Shown: piece by piece, positions 8,590 to 17,486 of the stretch | Layout: each line of letters starts with the position of its first letter | How positions within the stretch are numbered: the stretch's first letter is position 1 | NCBI RefSeq assembly: GCF_900059565.1 | Contig: NZ_FIZW01000002.1 | Coordinates: 124,001 to 188,000, forward strand | DNA: 64,000 bases | From: Murdochiella massiliensis | GTDB lineage: Bacteria; Bacillota; Clostridia; Tissierellales; Peptoniphilaceae | Reading direction: 5' to 3' | Translations under genes and position numbers: made by a program | Notes under the pieces: model-generated | The model's database searches: none | What the model saw: the letters and a program-made list of their open reading frames with translations, nothing else | What the model was told of the DNA's origin: nothing

Positions 8590-11381
8590 TGTTCTTTTTC
8601 GGAAAGAAGCGGATGCGTTCGCTTTTTCGCTTTTTTCTCGCCTTGTATGAGGATAATGAGCAAAATAAAACCGGCAATCGTCAGACTGATGCCCGGCATC
8701 AGCAAGGGTGTGCGGAATGTCATCTCCAGGGTGTGCTCACCGGGCGTTACGGGAATTGCCGTAAGGGAGTCTAGGACAGAAATCGTAGAGACATCTTTTC
8801 CGTCCAGTTTTGCACTCCATCCTTCATCGTAGGGAAGAGATAGCAAGAGATAAGGCGTTTCCTGTTTGGCGTTAAACGTTCCGGAAAAGAAGGTAGAAGA
8901 GAACTGTGTCAGCTTCAATCCGTTTTCCCGTTGAAAATCGACCGCCTGTAGAAGCGCATCTTCATCTAAAGTGAAAAGCGCGACGTTATTAAGGGTAAAG
9001 CTGTCTTTATTACGGTGCATTTGAATCGAAAGTTTTTGCGTTTTTTCGCCCTCATTCGCTCCGGAGACATTGAGAACCTGCGAGGTGGTGACGTTACCGG
9101 AACGCTTGTTGCTAACGGGTTGGTCATCCAGGTAAATATTCGAGTTATACGTGTTAAATGTCTCGGAGATCGTGACGTAGGCGGAGCGCTTTCCTGTAGT
9201 GTGCACTTGGTAATTCAAACGTGCCGTTGTGTCCTTGTCCTCAGCGACACGACGATAGACTTTCGGGGCGCCCTCTCCGTCTTCTTGCGTGAGATTTTGA
9301 AGTTTCGGTGCATCCAAGGCAAAATGCTCGAAGTAGTTGATTTCGCTTCCCGGTTTTCCATCTATCATGTTTGCAAGATGATCCTGAAAATCCAAAGGAT
9401 TCATGCGACCGGCGGAAAAGGTGGAAAGACTGTCTTCCGCCAACATCCCCAGCGGCATACACCAGGGATTTTCATACACACGTATATACGAACCGTCAGA
9501 AACGAGTGGCATATCCTGCACATCCGGTCGATGCGACTTGGATTTTAATGCGCTCATTCCTTCGATGAGATCTTCATTGTTCTTGTCGTATTTTCCTTCC
9601 AAATAGTAGCGGATACCAAAAAGCGCATCCGTCAGTTTCGTCGCATTGCCTCCTGCCGTCGAGGCTCTTCCGCGTGAAAAGCCAAGACTGGACAGCAATT
9701 CAATGGTGTTGTATTCATAGGTGGAGTTGAAGTGTGTCAATCCGCTGTAGTTAAAACGCATACCGTCATTGCTGTCATGCATAAAGGTCTTTTCGATGCG
9801 ATAAAAATCGCCATTTTTCGGTCGAATCGGCTCCAACGCTTCACACATCTGTTGATGAAAGAAGGCGAACTCCGTTCGTGTTTCATACGAAAAACAGGCC
9901 GTATAAACTGCTGCATTGGCAGACAGATCAAGCAGAGCGAAAAGGAGAAGAAGAAAAGCCGAGATGGGCATGCCTTTTCTGTTTTTGCTCCACTGTACCA
10001 ATAAAACAAGAAATAGAACAACAGCTAAAGATGTGCCGATCAAGTGTGCATAGGTAACGAAGGGAAAGAGTTTGCTGTCCTGATGTTTTCGCAGAGCGAG
10101 ATAGATCACCAACGCAGCGTAAAAAAGGACAACGACGCCGATTTGGACAACCGTAATGCGTTTCATGCGTAAAAAGCCGCGAAAGGCAATGAGAAGGGTG
10201 AAGAAACTGAACACCCAGGAAAAGCGGTAGTTATACCATATCGGGTACTGCAAGCCGTGCCACAGCACATTGAGTTTTTTAATGTTCATAGAGAGCAGTA
10301 AAAATACAATTATGCCAAGCGAGCACAGTCGTTCACGGACGCTGATTCGCGGGTTGAAAAAGTAAAACAGACCTAATAGGGCAGGAACCATACCGGCATA
10401 GATGTTGGCATAGCCGTTGGAGACCTGATCATAGTCAAATGCCACAGGAATGAGCCGTGAAAACGGATCTGCAAGCGGATAGTTAAAGGCGCTGTCCGCA
10501 ACCACGCTCTCCTGATAAGGTCCTTTGCTGAGCAGGAGTGAATACATATTCGGGAAAATGAGCCACGCGGTCAGTGTGCCGGCGATAAAGGAATACAATG
10601 CAAAGCGGAAAAAAAGGCCGATGCAGTGCTTCAGTCTTTCTTTCGACGGTCCGCGCATCGAAGCTGAGCGACGAACAATGGCCCAGATGGCATAAAGCAC
10701 CAAGAAGAGACAAAGCATATAGGCCATGTAGAAATTGACGATAATAGAGAGGGTAAGCGTAAGAACATAGGGAAGAGGACTTTTCCCGTCCATCATACGT
10801 TCCAGAAACAACACCACCAGCGGGGCCAAATACAACACATCCAACCACATGACATTGAGCATGTTGGCCATGGTAAAAGACATTAAGGCATAGCTGGAGG
10901 AAAAAAGCAACGTTCGCCAATCATAACCATGCTCACGTTTGTTGAGCAAGAGCGCAAACAAGAGGCCGGAAAGACCGATCTTGATGAGCTGAATAAGTTC
11001 CACGGCCAGAGGGAGATGTTGAGCAGGGAAAAGAAAAAAGAGCAAATTTAACGGACTCAACAAATAATAGGCGTCTGTTGCGCTCATCAGTCCGCCCGGC
11101 CCTTTGGTGAAATTATAGAGTAGGCTTCCCGGATCCGCTGTCACACGTCGAAACGCTTCAAAAAAGCCAACATATTGATTGCGTAGATCTACGGCAAGCG
11201 TAGTATGGTCCCCAAAGGGGAAGATGCCGGAATAGATAAATGCCGGCATCAGCAAAAGGATAGGAATAAGAAAACTCATCAGGAGGAGAAAAAACGTGTT
11301 TTGTCTGGGCACGGACGATTTACGGTACGCAAACAGAACATCTCGTTTATCCCGTTGAATTAACACTCGATAGGACGACAT
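8586..11381 (-). CDS. yfhO: YfhO-family membrane protein
   Basis: A 931-residue polytopic protein of the YfhO family, related to GT-C type glycosyltransferases; Gram-positive members are tied to decorating lipoteichoic acid or other glycopolymers with sugars on the outer face. About 12 membrane helices fill residues 25-450, with the motif DLRNQYVGFF after the first helix, a large extracellular domain (about 470-890) and a last helix near the C terminus followed by a basic tail. The ATG at 11381 is chosen because GGAGG stands just upstream; the TTG at 11396 would put that site inside the gene. It lies 11 bases after glnS. The acceptor polymer is unknown. Confidence 0.85.
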   Translation of the reverse strand: MSSYRVLIQRDKRDVLFAYRKSSVPRQNTFFLLLMSFLIPILLLMPAFIYSGIFPFGDHTTLAVDLRNQYVGFFEAFRRVTADPGSLLYNFTKGPGGLMSATDAYYLLSPLNLLFFLFPAQHLPLAVELIQLIKIGLSGLLFALLLNKREHGYDWRTLLFSSSYALMSFTMANMLNVMWLDVLYLAPLVVLFLERMMDGKSPLPYVLTLTLSIIVNFYMAYMLCLFLVLYAIWAIVRRSASMRGPSKERLKHCIGLFFRFALYSFIAGTLTAWLIFPNMYSLLLSKGPYQESVVADSAFNYPLADPFSRLIPVAFDYDQVSNGYANIYAGMVPALLGLFYFFNPRISVRERLCSLGIIVFLLLSMNIKKLNVLWHGLQYPIWYNYRFSWVFSFFTLLIAFRGFLRMKRITVVQIGVVVLFYAALVIYLALRKHQDSKLFPFVTYAHLIGTSLAVVLFLVLLVQWSKNRKGMPISAFLLLLFALLDLSANAAVYTACFSYETRTEFAFFHQQMCEALEPIRPKNGDFYRIEKTFMHDSNDGMRFNYSGLTHFNSTYEYNTIELLSSLGFSRGRASTAGGNATKLTDALFGIRYYLEGKYDKNNEDLIEGMSALKSKSHRPDVQDMPLVSDGSYIRVYENPWCMPLGMLAEDSLSTFSAGRMNPLDFQDHLANMIDGKPGSEINYFEHFALDAPKLQNLTQEDGEGAPKVYRRVAEDKDTTARLNYQVHTTGKRSAYVTISETFNTYNSNIYLDDQPVSNKRSGNVTTSQVLNVSGANEGEKTQKLSIQMHRNKDSFTLNNVALFTLDEDALLQAVDFQRENGLKLTQFSSTFFSGTFNAKQETPYLLLSLPYDEGWSAKLDGKDVSTISVLDSLTAIPVTPGEHTLEMTFRTPLLMPGISLTIAGFILLIILIQGEKKAKKRTHPLLSEKEQ

Positions 11382-11392
11382 GGCTCCTCCGT

Positions 11393-13081
11393 TCAATGTT
11401 GTGTCGGTTCACTGTCCGGTTTATAGCTGTCACGCAGCGTGACGACGCGATTGTAAATATGCTTTTCCGGAGTTGAATAATGGCGATCTTCACAGAAGTA
11501 GCCTTTGCGCATAAATTGATATCGTATTGCGTCGTCATGTTTTTCCGCAAGCCACGGTTCGACAACCGCGTTCGGAATAATGGTGAGCGAGTCCGGATTC
11601 AACAATTCATGGTAATCCGCTTCCTCTCCATCCGGATTTTCCACCGTAAAGAGGCGATCGTAAAGGCGAACCTCTGCCGTTACACCGTTACGCACGGGGA
11701 CCCAATGAATCGTTCCTCGAATTTTACGTCCATCCGCTGCCGTTCCGCCGAACGAGTCCGGATCATATGTGGCATGGACGACCTTAACGTTTCCGCCTTC
11801 ATCCAGCTCATAGTCGGTGGCTTTTACGATATATGCATTTTGCAGGCGTACTTCATTTCCGGGGAACAGACGATAGTACTTTTTCGGCGGATCAATCATA
11901 AAATCTTCGCGTTCAATCCATACTTCCTTACCGAAGGGGATGGTATGTGTTCCCATGGACGGATCCTTCGGATGGTTTGCGATCGTACAAATTTCCGTTT
12001 TGTCTTCGGGATAGTTGTCGATTACGAGTAGGATGGGGTCCAAAACTGCCATGGCTCGAGGAGCATGGTCATTTAAGTCCTCACGCACGCAGTAATCAAG
12101 AAAACGGGCATCGACCATGCTGTCGGTTTTCGTCATGCCGATGCGTTCACAAAAATTGCGAATGCTCTGCGGCGTAAAACCGCGACGTCGTAGGCCCTGA
12201 ATGGTCGGCAGGCGCGGATCATCCCAGCCGTCGACAAGTCCGTCTTCCACCAATGTGCGTAACTTGCGTTTGGACATGACCGTGTGGGAGAGATTTAACC
12301 GTGCAAATTCGATTTGACGCGGTTTATGGGGCATGTCGGTATTGTCCACAACCCAATCATATAAAGGACGATGATTTTCAAATTCTAACGAACAAAGGGA
12401 ATGCGTAATTCCCTCAATTGCATCTTCAAGGGGATGTGCAAAATCGTACATTGGATAAATGCACCACTTATCACCCTGACGATGATGCTGCTGATGGGCT
12501 ATACGGTAAATGACCGGGTCACGCATATTAATGTTTCCGGAGGTCAAATCAATTTTTGCACGCAGGGTCTTTTCGCCATCAGCAAATTCACCGTTACGCA
12601 TGCGCTGAAAAAGATCAAGATTTTCTTCCACGCTGCGATCGCGCCATGGGCTCGGTTTACCGGGCTCCGTTAGCGTGCCGCGATAGGCTCTCATATCTTC
12701 TGCAGATAGGTCATCGACGTAGGCTAACCCTTTTTTTATCAGCACGATCGCAGCTTTATACATCTGCTCGAAATAATCAGAGGCAAAATAGAAGCGGTTG
12801 CCCCAGTCAAAGCCCAACCAGTGGATATCTTCCTGGATGGATTCAACAAAGAGCGTATCTTCTTTCACCGGATTGGTATCATCCATGCGCAAATTGCAGA
12901 TTCCGTCATACTTTTCTGCTGTGCCGAAATCCATGTTGATTGCCTTGGCATGACCAATGTGCAAAAAACCGTTCGGTTCCGGAGGAAAGCGGGTGACGAT
13001 CTGTTGGCCGTGAACGCGTCCGCCGGGCGCGGATTCTTCTTCGATAATCTGGTGGATAAAATTTGTTGTTTCCCAGTCCAT
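11393..13081 (-). CDS. glnS: glutaminyl-tRNA synthetase
   Basis: Charges tRNA-Gln directly. The 562-residue protein has the class I HIGH motif in PPEPNGFLHIGHAKAIN (about residue 31), the VMSKRKL form of KMSKS (about 270) and the two-barrel GlnRS anticodon-binding domain at the C terminus. AAGGAGG precedes the ATG. Most Firmicutes make Gln-tRNA with GatCAB, so a GlnRS points to a lineage that acquired this enzyme, as several anaerobic Clostridia have. It leads a three-gene minus-strand group with the YfhO-type and zinc-ribbon genes. Confidence 0.96.
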   Translation of the reverse strand: MDWETTNFIHQIIEEESAPGGRVHGQQIVTRFPPEPNGFLHIGHAKAINMDFGTAEKYDGICNLRMDDTNPVKEDTLFVESIQEDIHWLGFDWGNRFYFASDYFEQMYKAAIVLIKKGLAYVDDLSAEDMRAYRGTLTEPGKPSPWRDRSVEENLDLFQRMRNGEFADGEKTLRAKIDLTSGNINMRDPVIYRIAHQQHHRQGDKWCIYPMYDFAHPLEDAIEGITHSLCSLEFENHRPLYDWVVDNTDMPHKPRQIEFARLNLSHTVMSKRKLRTLVEDGLVDGWDDPRLPTIQGLRRRGFTPQSIRNFCERIGMTKTDSMVDARFLDYCVREDLNDHAPRAMAVLDPILLVIDNYPEDKTEICTIANHPKDPSMGTHTIPFGKEVWIEREDFMIDPPKKYYRLFPGNEVRLQNAYIVKATDYELDEGGNVKVVHATYDPDSFGGTAADGRKIRGTIHWVPVRNGVTAEVRLYDRLFTVENPDGEEADYHELLNPDSLTIIPNAVVEPWLAEKHDDAIRYQFMRKGYFCEDRHYSTPEKHIYNRVVTLRDSYKPDSEPTQH

Positions 13082-13110
13082 GTTGTCCTCCTTATAGATG
13101 CGATGTCCTT

Positions 13111-13119
13111 ATTATAGCA
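13111..13119 (-). promoter_or_regulatory. extended -10 promoter for glnS
   Basis: On the minus strand TATAAT (13116 down to 13111) is preceded by TGC, a full extended -10. The -35 is poor. It lies 30 bases upstream of the glnS ATG. Confidence 0.65.
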
Positions 13120-13359
13120 TTAAATTCTTTTTCTTTAGTCAGTTCCTCATCTTCAGCCAAATGGCCGATGAAAAAGGCATTTATGTAAGGAAATCGGTTC
13201 CACATAGGAAAACGGATTTTCCTCTTCAGGAATAGAGGAGTAAAGAACTACCATATCTCGTACCCTGTTAGAATTGCGATTTCTGGCAGGCAAAACATAG
13301 GATATTGGCAATATAACGTGTTTTTCTCTGTTTTTACAATGAATCAAAGGCAACTTGTC

Positions 13360-13388
13360 TTTACTTTTTCCGTTTCGGGTCCTATACT
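13360..13388 (+). promoter_or_regulatory. sigma-A promoter for the arginine deiminase operon
   Basis: TTTACT (13360-13365), a spacer of exactly 17 bases and TATACT (13383-13388). The start of transcription should fall near 13395, giving a leader of about 95 bases. Confidence 0.75.
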
Positions 13389-13395
13389 AAATATG

Positions 13396-13419
13396 GCTTT
13401 ACGGGTAATTCTGTAAAGC
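13396..13419 (+). promoter_or_regulatory. inverted repeat at the arcA transcription start
   Basis: GCTTTAC (13396-13402) and GTAAAGC (13413-13419) are perfect inverted repeats around a 10-base centre, placed right at the expected transcription start. It could be an operator or a 5' hairpin of the leader. Confidence 0.45.
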
Positions 13420-13488
13420 GGAAAATCGTTTTTACAAGTTGTCCACAAAGATCTTTATTTAGATCAGCATGGAGAAGAAAGGAATGCT

Positions 13489-14715
13489 ATGAAACCCATT
13501 CAAGTTACTAGTGAGATTCAGCCTCTTAGGAAGGTTCTGGTCCATCGTCCGGGCGAAGAACTGAAATACCTTACACCGGATACGCTCGCGGAATTGCTTT
13601 TTGACGATATTCCGGATTTAGTTAAAGCGCAAAAAGAGCATGATGCATTCACCGATATCCTTCGCAACGAAGGCGTGGAAGTGGTATACCTTGAAGATTT
13701 AATGGCGGAAACCCTTGATGCAAATGAGGGACTTCGCGAGAAATTTATCGACGAATATTTGAACGATGCCGGTATTTATACCGAAACGTATCATAAGATT
13801 TTGAAGGATTTCTTTGCCGGTATTAAAGACACCAAAGAATTTGTCATGAAGACCATGGCTGGTGTTTCCTTCCAGGAATTAGGCGACATTGAAACGAATT
13901 TCTTGATTGACGAATTAGAGCATCCGTATCTGCTCGTGAATCCGATGCCGAACCTCTATTTCACGCGCGATCCGTTCGCATCGGTCGGCAATGGGGCAGT
14001 CATCAACAAAATGTTCTCCGTAACCCGCAACCGTGAGACCATCTATGCGGATTACATCTTCAAATATCATCCGGAATATAAGGGACAGGTCAAAGACCTC
14101 TACGGACGTCACAATCACTTCCACATTGAAGGTGGAGACGTCTTTAACGTAGACGAAAAAACGCTGTTTGTCGGTATTTCTCAGCGCACGACGGCCGACG
14201 CCATCCAGCAGTTGGCGATGAATCTCTTCTTTGAGACGGAAGACAACAAGATTGAACGTATTTTTGCGTTTAATATTCCGGTATCCCGTGCATTCATGCA
14301 CCTTGACACCGTCTTCACCATGATTGATAAAGACGCTTTCACCTATCATCCGGGCATCACGGCTACGCTTCGTGTATTCGAGCTGACGAAAGACGAAGCT
14401 AAACACGACGTCAAAATCGAAGAGCATAAAGGCTCCTTGGGTGAGATCCTTGCCGGCATTCTCGGCATTGAAAAAGTTCGTCTGTTCCCCTGCGGTGGTG
14501 GTGATGAAATGGCTGCTGAACGTGAACAATGGACGGACGGCTCCAATACCTTGACGCTTGCTCCGGGAAAAATCGTGGTGTATAAGCGCAATTTTGAAAC
14601 CAACAAGATGCTGAAAGAAGCCGGATTTGAGGTTCTTGAACTGGATTCCGACAACCTGACGGTCGGTCGTGGCGGCCCGCGCTGCATGTCCATGCCGCTT
14701 GTCCGTGAAAACTAA
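13489..14715 (+). CDS. arcA: arginine deiminase
   Basis: Hydrolyses arginine to citrulline and ammonia, the first step of arginine fermentation, in the cytoplasm. The 408-residue protein carries the family landmarks FTRDPFAS, HIEGGDVF and MHLDTVFTMID, and the catalytic Cys399 in the C-terminal GGPRCMSMPL. AAAGGA precedes the ATG. It is first in an operon with carbamate kinase and a carrier, behind a good promoter. Ornithine carbamoyltransferase, usually the next gene, is encoded about 12 kb away at 27228. Confidence 0.98.
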   Translation: MKPIQVTSEIQPLRKVLVHRPGEELKYLTPDTLAELLFDDIPDLVKAQKEHDAFTDILRNEGVEVVYLEDLMAETLDANEGLREKFIDEYLNDAGIYTETYHKILKDFFAGIKDTKEFVMKTMAGVSFQELGDIETNFLIDELEHPYLLVNPMPNLYFTRDPFASVGNGAVINKMFSVTRNRETIYADYIFKYHPEYKGQVKDLYGRHNHFHIEGGDVFNVDEKTLFVGISQRTTADAIQQLAMNLFFETEDNKIERIFAFNIPVSRAFMHLDTVFTMIDKDAFTYHPGITATLRVFELTKDEAKHDVKIEEHKGSLGEILAGILGIEKVRLFPCGGGDEMAAEREQWTDGSNTLTLAPGKIVVYKRNFETNKMLKEAGFEVLELDSDNLTVGRGGPRCMSMPLVREN

Positions 14716-14737
14716 GAGAATAGAACAGTAATCCATT

Positions 14738-14774
14738 CCGTAGACCGGTACACCTGTGGCGTACCGGTTTACGG
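14738..14774 (+). other. intercistronic hairpin between arcA and arcC
   Basis: A 14-pair stem with one G-U wobble joins 14738-14751 to 14761-14774 around a nine-base loop. No T-run follows, so it is unlikely to be a full terminator. A role in mRNA processing or in protecting the upstream arcA message fits better. Confidence 0.65.
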
Positions 14775-14809
14775 CTTGATGCATTTGCTTATTCAACGAA
14801 GGAGAATGT

Positions 14810-15748
14810 ATGACTAAAAAACGGATTGTGGTTGCTTTGGGCGGCAACGCTCTCGGCAACACGCCGGGCGAACAGCTTGAACTGGTGAAACAAACAGCAA
14901 AGACCATTGTCGATCTGGCTGAAAGCTGCGATGTCATTATCGGACATGGCAATGGTCCTCAAGTGGGCATGATCAACAATGCAATGTCGTTTTCAGCGGA
15001 AAACGGCGGAAAAACACCGGCGATGCCTTTCCCGGAATGCGGTGCGATGAGCCAGGGTTATATCGGCTATCATCTTATGCAATCCATTCAGGCGGAATTG
15101 GCTGCTCGTAAGATGAACGAGCGAAAGGTTGCTTGTGTCGTCACTCAAGTTGTCGTCGATGAAAAAGATCCGGCGTTCCAGAAACCGAGCAAGCCGATCG
15201 GCAGCTTTATGGATAAAGAAACAGCCGATAAACTGGCTGCGGAAACCGGCTATACGTTTGTTGAAGACGCCGGACGCGGTTATCGTCGTGTCGTAGCCAG
15301 TCCTCTTCCGAAGAAGATTGTCGAGTTGGACGTTGTCAAACAGCTTGTTGAGCTCGGCGATATCGTCATCACGGTTGGCGGCGGCGGTATTCCGGTGGTG
15401 GAAGAGCAGGGAGCCTATCGCGGCGTTCCGGCGGTTATTGATAAAGATCGTTCCTCTTCCCGCTTAGCGCTGGATATTGATGCGGATATGCTCGTTATTC
15501 TTACCGCGGTTGACCAAGTTGCGGTAAACTTTAATAAGCCGGATCAAAAGGCGATCGACACGATGAATGTCGAGCAAGCTAAAGAGTACATTTCGCAGGG
15601 ACAGTTTGCACCCGGCTCAATGTTGCCGAAGATTGAAGCATGCTTAGATTATGTTCAACAACGTGAAGGCGGCAAGGCGCTGATCACGTCTCTCGCGAAA
15701 GCAAAAGATGCATTGGAAGGAAAGACGGGCACGGTTATTACGCGATAG
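14810..15748 (+). CDS. arcC: carbamate kinase
   Basis: Transfers phosphate from carbamoyl phosphate to ADP, the ATP-yielding last step of the arginine deiminase pathway. The 312-residue protein begins with the amino-acid kinase motif VVALGGNAL and has GHGNGPQVG, TVGGGGIPVV and DKDRSSSRLAL, all typical of ArcC. GAAGGAG precedes the ATG. It lies between arcA and the carrier gene and is most likely cotranscribed with both. Confidence 0.97.
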   Translation: MTKKRIVVALGGNALGNTPGEQLELVKQTAKTIVDLAESCDVIIGHGNGPQVGMINNAMSFSAENGGKTPAMPFPECGAMSQGYIGYHLMQSIQAELAARKMNERKVACVVTQVVVDEKDPAFQKPSKPIGSFMDKETADKLAAETGYTFVEDAGRGYRRVVASPLPKKIVELDVVKQLVELGDIVITVGGGGIPVVEEQGAYRGVPAVIDKDRSSSRLALDIDADMLVILTAVDQVAVNFNKPDQKAIDTMNVEQAKEYISQGQFAPGSMLPKIEACLDYVQQREGGKALITSLAKAKDALEGKTGTVITR

Positions 15749-15800
15749 TCCGTCAGCAACCGAACCTCGGTTCGAAAGAAAGAATTGAAAGGAGTTTATT

Positions 15801-17348
15801 ATGGCTGAAACGAATAAACAGCCGAATGCCGAAACAATGCCGGCGAAAAAGAAACGTCATTCTCTATCGGCTTTCACCATCCTTGTCATTATTCTTGCCG
15901 TTCTTTGTTTGATTTCGGTTTTCTTGAACGGCGCAGAGATCAGTGATTCGATCATCCAATCGCTTGATCCGGAAACATATGGGGACTTATTGGAAACGGT
16001 GGAAGGCGGCGAACATGTATCCGTGGTTGCCGCAAAATTACAGGACTTCGTTATGGCGATTCCAAACGGCTTTACGGATGCTTCCGACCTCTTGATGTTC
16101 ATCATTGCTCTCGGTGGCTTCCTGAACGTCGTGATGAAGACTGGGGCATTGGAAGCCGGAATCAATGCTTTAGTGCATAAGATGCACGGAAAAGAAGAAG
16201 TATTGATTGTTGTTCTGATGTTCCTGTTCTCCTTAGGTGGAACGACATACGGTATGGCGGAAGAGACCATCGGTTTCTATGCCTTTATCACCTCGGCTAT
16301 GGTTATCGCCGGATTTGACTCCATCGTTGCGTTAGCCACGGTTCTTGTCGGTTCGGCATCCGGTTGCCTTGGTTCGACGATTAATCCATTTGCTACGGGC
16401 GTTGCCATCGGCGGTCTGAATGCCATCGGTATTGAACCGAACAGTGGTCAGATTTATCTCATCGGTGCGATTCTCTGGCTTGCTGTTGTAGCAATTGCTA
16501 TCGCGTTCACCTTGCGTTATGCCAAGAAGGTAAAAAGAGATAAAGGATCGACGATTCTTTCCCTTCAGGAGCAGGAAACGATGCGTGAACATTTCGGCGA
16601 AGAAGATCCGAATGCGAAGATTGAATTCACGGGACGTCATAAGGCTATCCTTTGCGTCTTTGCATTAATGTTCGTCGTGATGATTGCGTCCCTGATTTCG
16701 TATCAGGACCTCAACTTCGGTGGTGACGAAGCTGCTTATCTGGCTGCTTTTGGATGGTCTGATTTCCTTACGGGCCAACCGCTCGGCTTGTGGTACTTCT
16801 TGGAACTGGCTGCCTGGTTCATCATCGGATCCATTGTAATCGCCCTTATCGGCGGCTACAGCGAACACAGCTATATCGAGACATTCATTGATGGTTCAAA
16901 AGACCTTCTTTCCGTCGGTATCATTATCGCGGTTTCCCGTGGTATCACTGTGGTCATGGGTCAGACGCACATGGACTTCTGGATTCTGGATCAGTGCACA
17001 CGCATGCTTCAGGGTGTTCCGGGCGCAGTCTTTATTCCGCTGTCCCTCGTTGTTTACATCCTGTTGAGCTTCCTGGTTCCGTCGACTTCCGGCCTTGCCG
17101 GTTTGTCCATCCCGGTTATGGGCGGACTCGCTGCTCAGCTTGGCTTTAACCCGAACATCATGGTCAATGTTTTCACCGCCGGTTCCGGTGTCGTCAACAT
17201 GGCAACGCCGACCTCCGGTGTTGTTATGGGCGGTGTCGCCGCGGCACGTGTTGAGTACGCCACCTACCTTAAGTGGGTATTCAAGCTGCTCATCATCATT
17301 GCGATTGCCTGCGCGATTATCTTGACCGTTGCGGAAATGATTTTCTAA
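15801..17348 (+). CDS. YfcC-family carrier, probable arginine/ornithine antiporter
   Basis: A 515-residue protein with about 12 membrane helices, of the YfcC/DcuC-related family. Landmarks are the glycine-rich LFSLGGTTYGMAEETIGFY, GSTINPFATGVAIG and a C-terminal LVPSTSGLAGLSIPVMGGLA that form the substrate site in this superfamily. Members beside arcA and arcC have been shown or proposed to exchange arginine for ornithine, so that job is inferred from position, not from residues. GAAAGGAG precedes the ATG. It is the last gene of the operon and ends at a terminator. Confidence 0.85.
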   Translation: MAETNKQPNAETMPAKKKRHSLSAFTILVIILAVLCLISVFLNGAEISDSIIQSLDPETYGDLLETVEGGEHVSVVAAKLQDFVMAIPNGFTDASDLLMFIIALGGFLNVVMKTGALEAGINALVHKMHGKEEVLIVVLMFLFSLGGTTYGMAEETIGFYAFITSAMVIAGFDSIVALATVLVGSASGCLGSTINPFATGVAIGGLNAIGIEPNSGQIYLIGAILWLAVVAIAIAFTLRYAKKVKRDKGSTILSLQEQETMREHFGEEDPNAKIEFTGRHKAILCVFALMFVVMIASLISYQDLNFGGDEAAYLAAFGWSDFLTGQPLGLWYFLELAAWFIIGSIVIALIGGYSEHSYIETFIDGSKDLLSVGIIIAVSRGITVVMGQTHMDFWILDQCTRMLQGVPGAVFIPLSLVVYILLSFLVPSTSGLAGLSIPVMGGLAAQLGFNPNIMVNVFTAGSGVVNMATPTSGVVMGGVAAARVEYATYLKWVFKLLIIIAIACAIILTVAEMIF

Positions 17349-17400
17349 TTGGTGTAAAGTGAATATTGTGCTGAGGAAACCTTGCCATTTCTCAGCGAAG

Positions 17401-17430
17401 GGGGAGACTTCTGTCTCCCTCTTTTCTTTT
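17401..17430 (+). terminator. terminator of the arc operon
   Basis: GGGGAGAC (17401-17408) pairs with GTCTCCCT (17413-17420) around a TTCT loop, then CTTTTCTTTT. Confidence 0.85.
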
Positions 17431-17486
17431 GTACGAAAAGGGGTATCTAATTAACGAAAATTGTGGGGAAATGATAGGGGGTTGAG

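Larger units (their letters stand above)
13082..13488. other. divergent intergenic region glnS / arcA
   Basis: About 400 bases without a credible gene. It holds the glnS promoter near its left end and the arcA promoter near its right end. Between them are an inverted repeat ATATTGGCAATAT at 13302-13314, about 45 bases upstream of the arcA -35, and a weak AAT-rich stretch (AATGAATCAAAGG, about 13338-13350) with one half of an ARG-box-like pattern. Either could be a regulator site; neither is convincing alone. Confidence 0.4.

Noticed and set aside
13153-13353. 66-codon minus-strand frame in the glnS/arcA gap
   Set aside because: No ribosome binding site and no recognisable protein; the region is better explained as promoter DNA.
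13915-14952. Open frame of 345 codons on the minus strand across arcA
   Set aside because: It is wholly antisense to the clear arginine deiminase gene and the arcC start, has no recognisable domain and no ribosome binding site.
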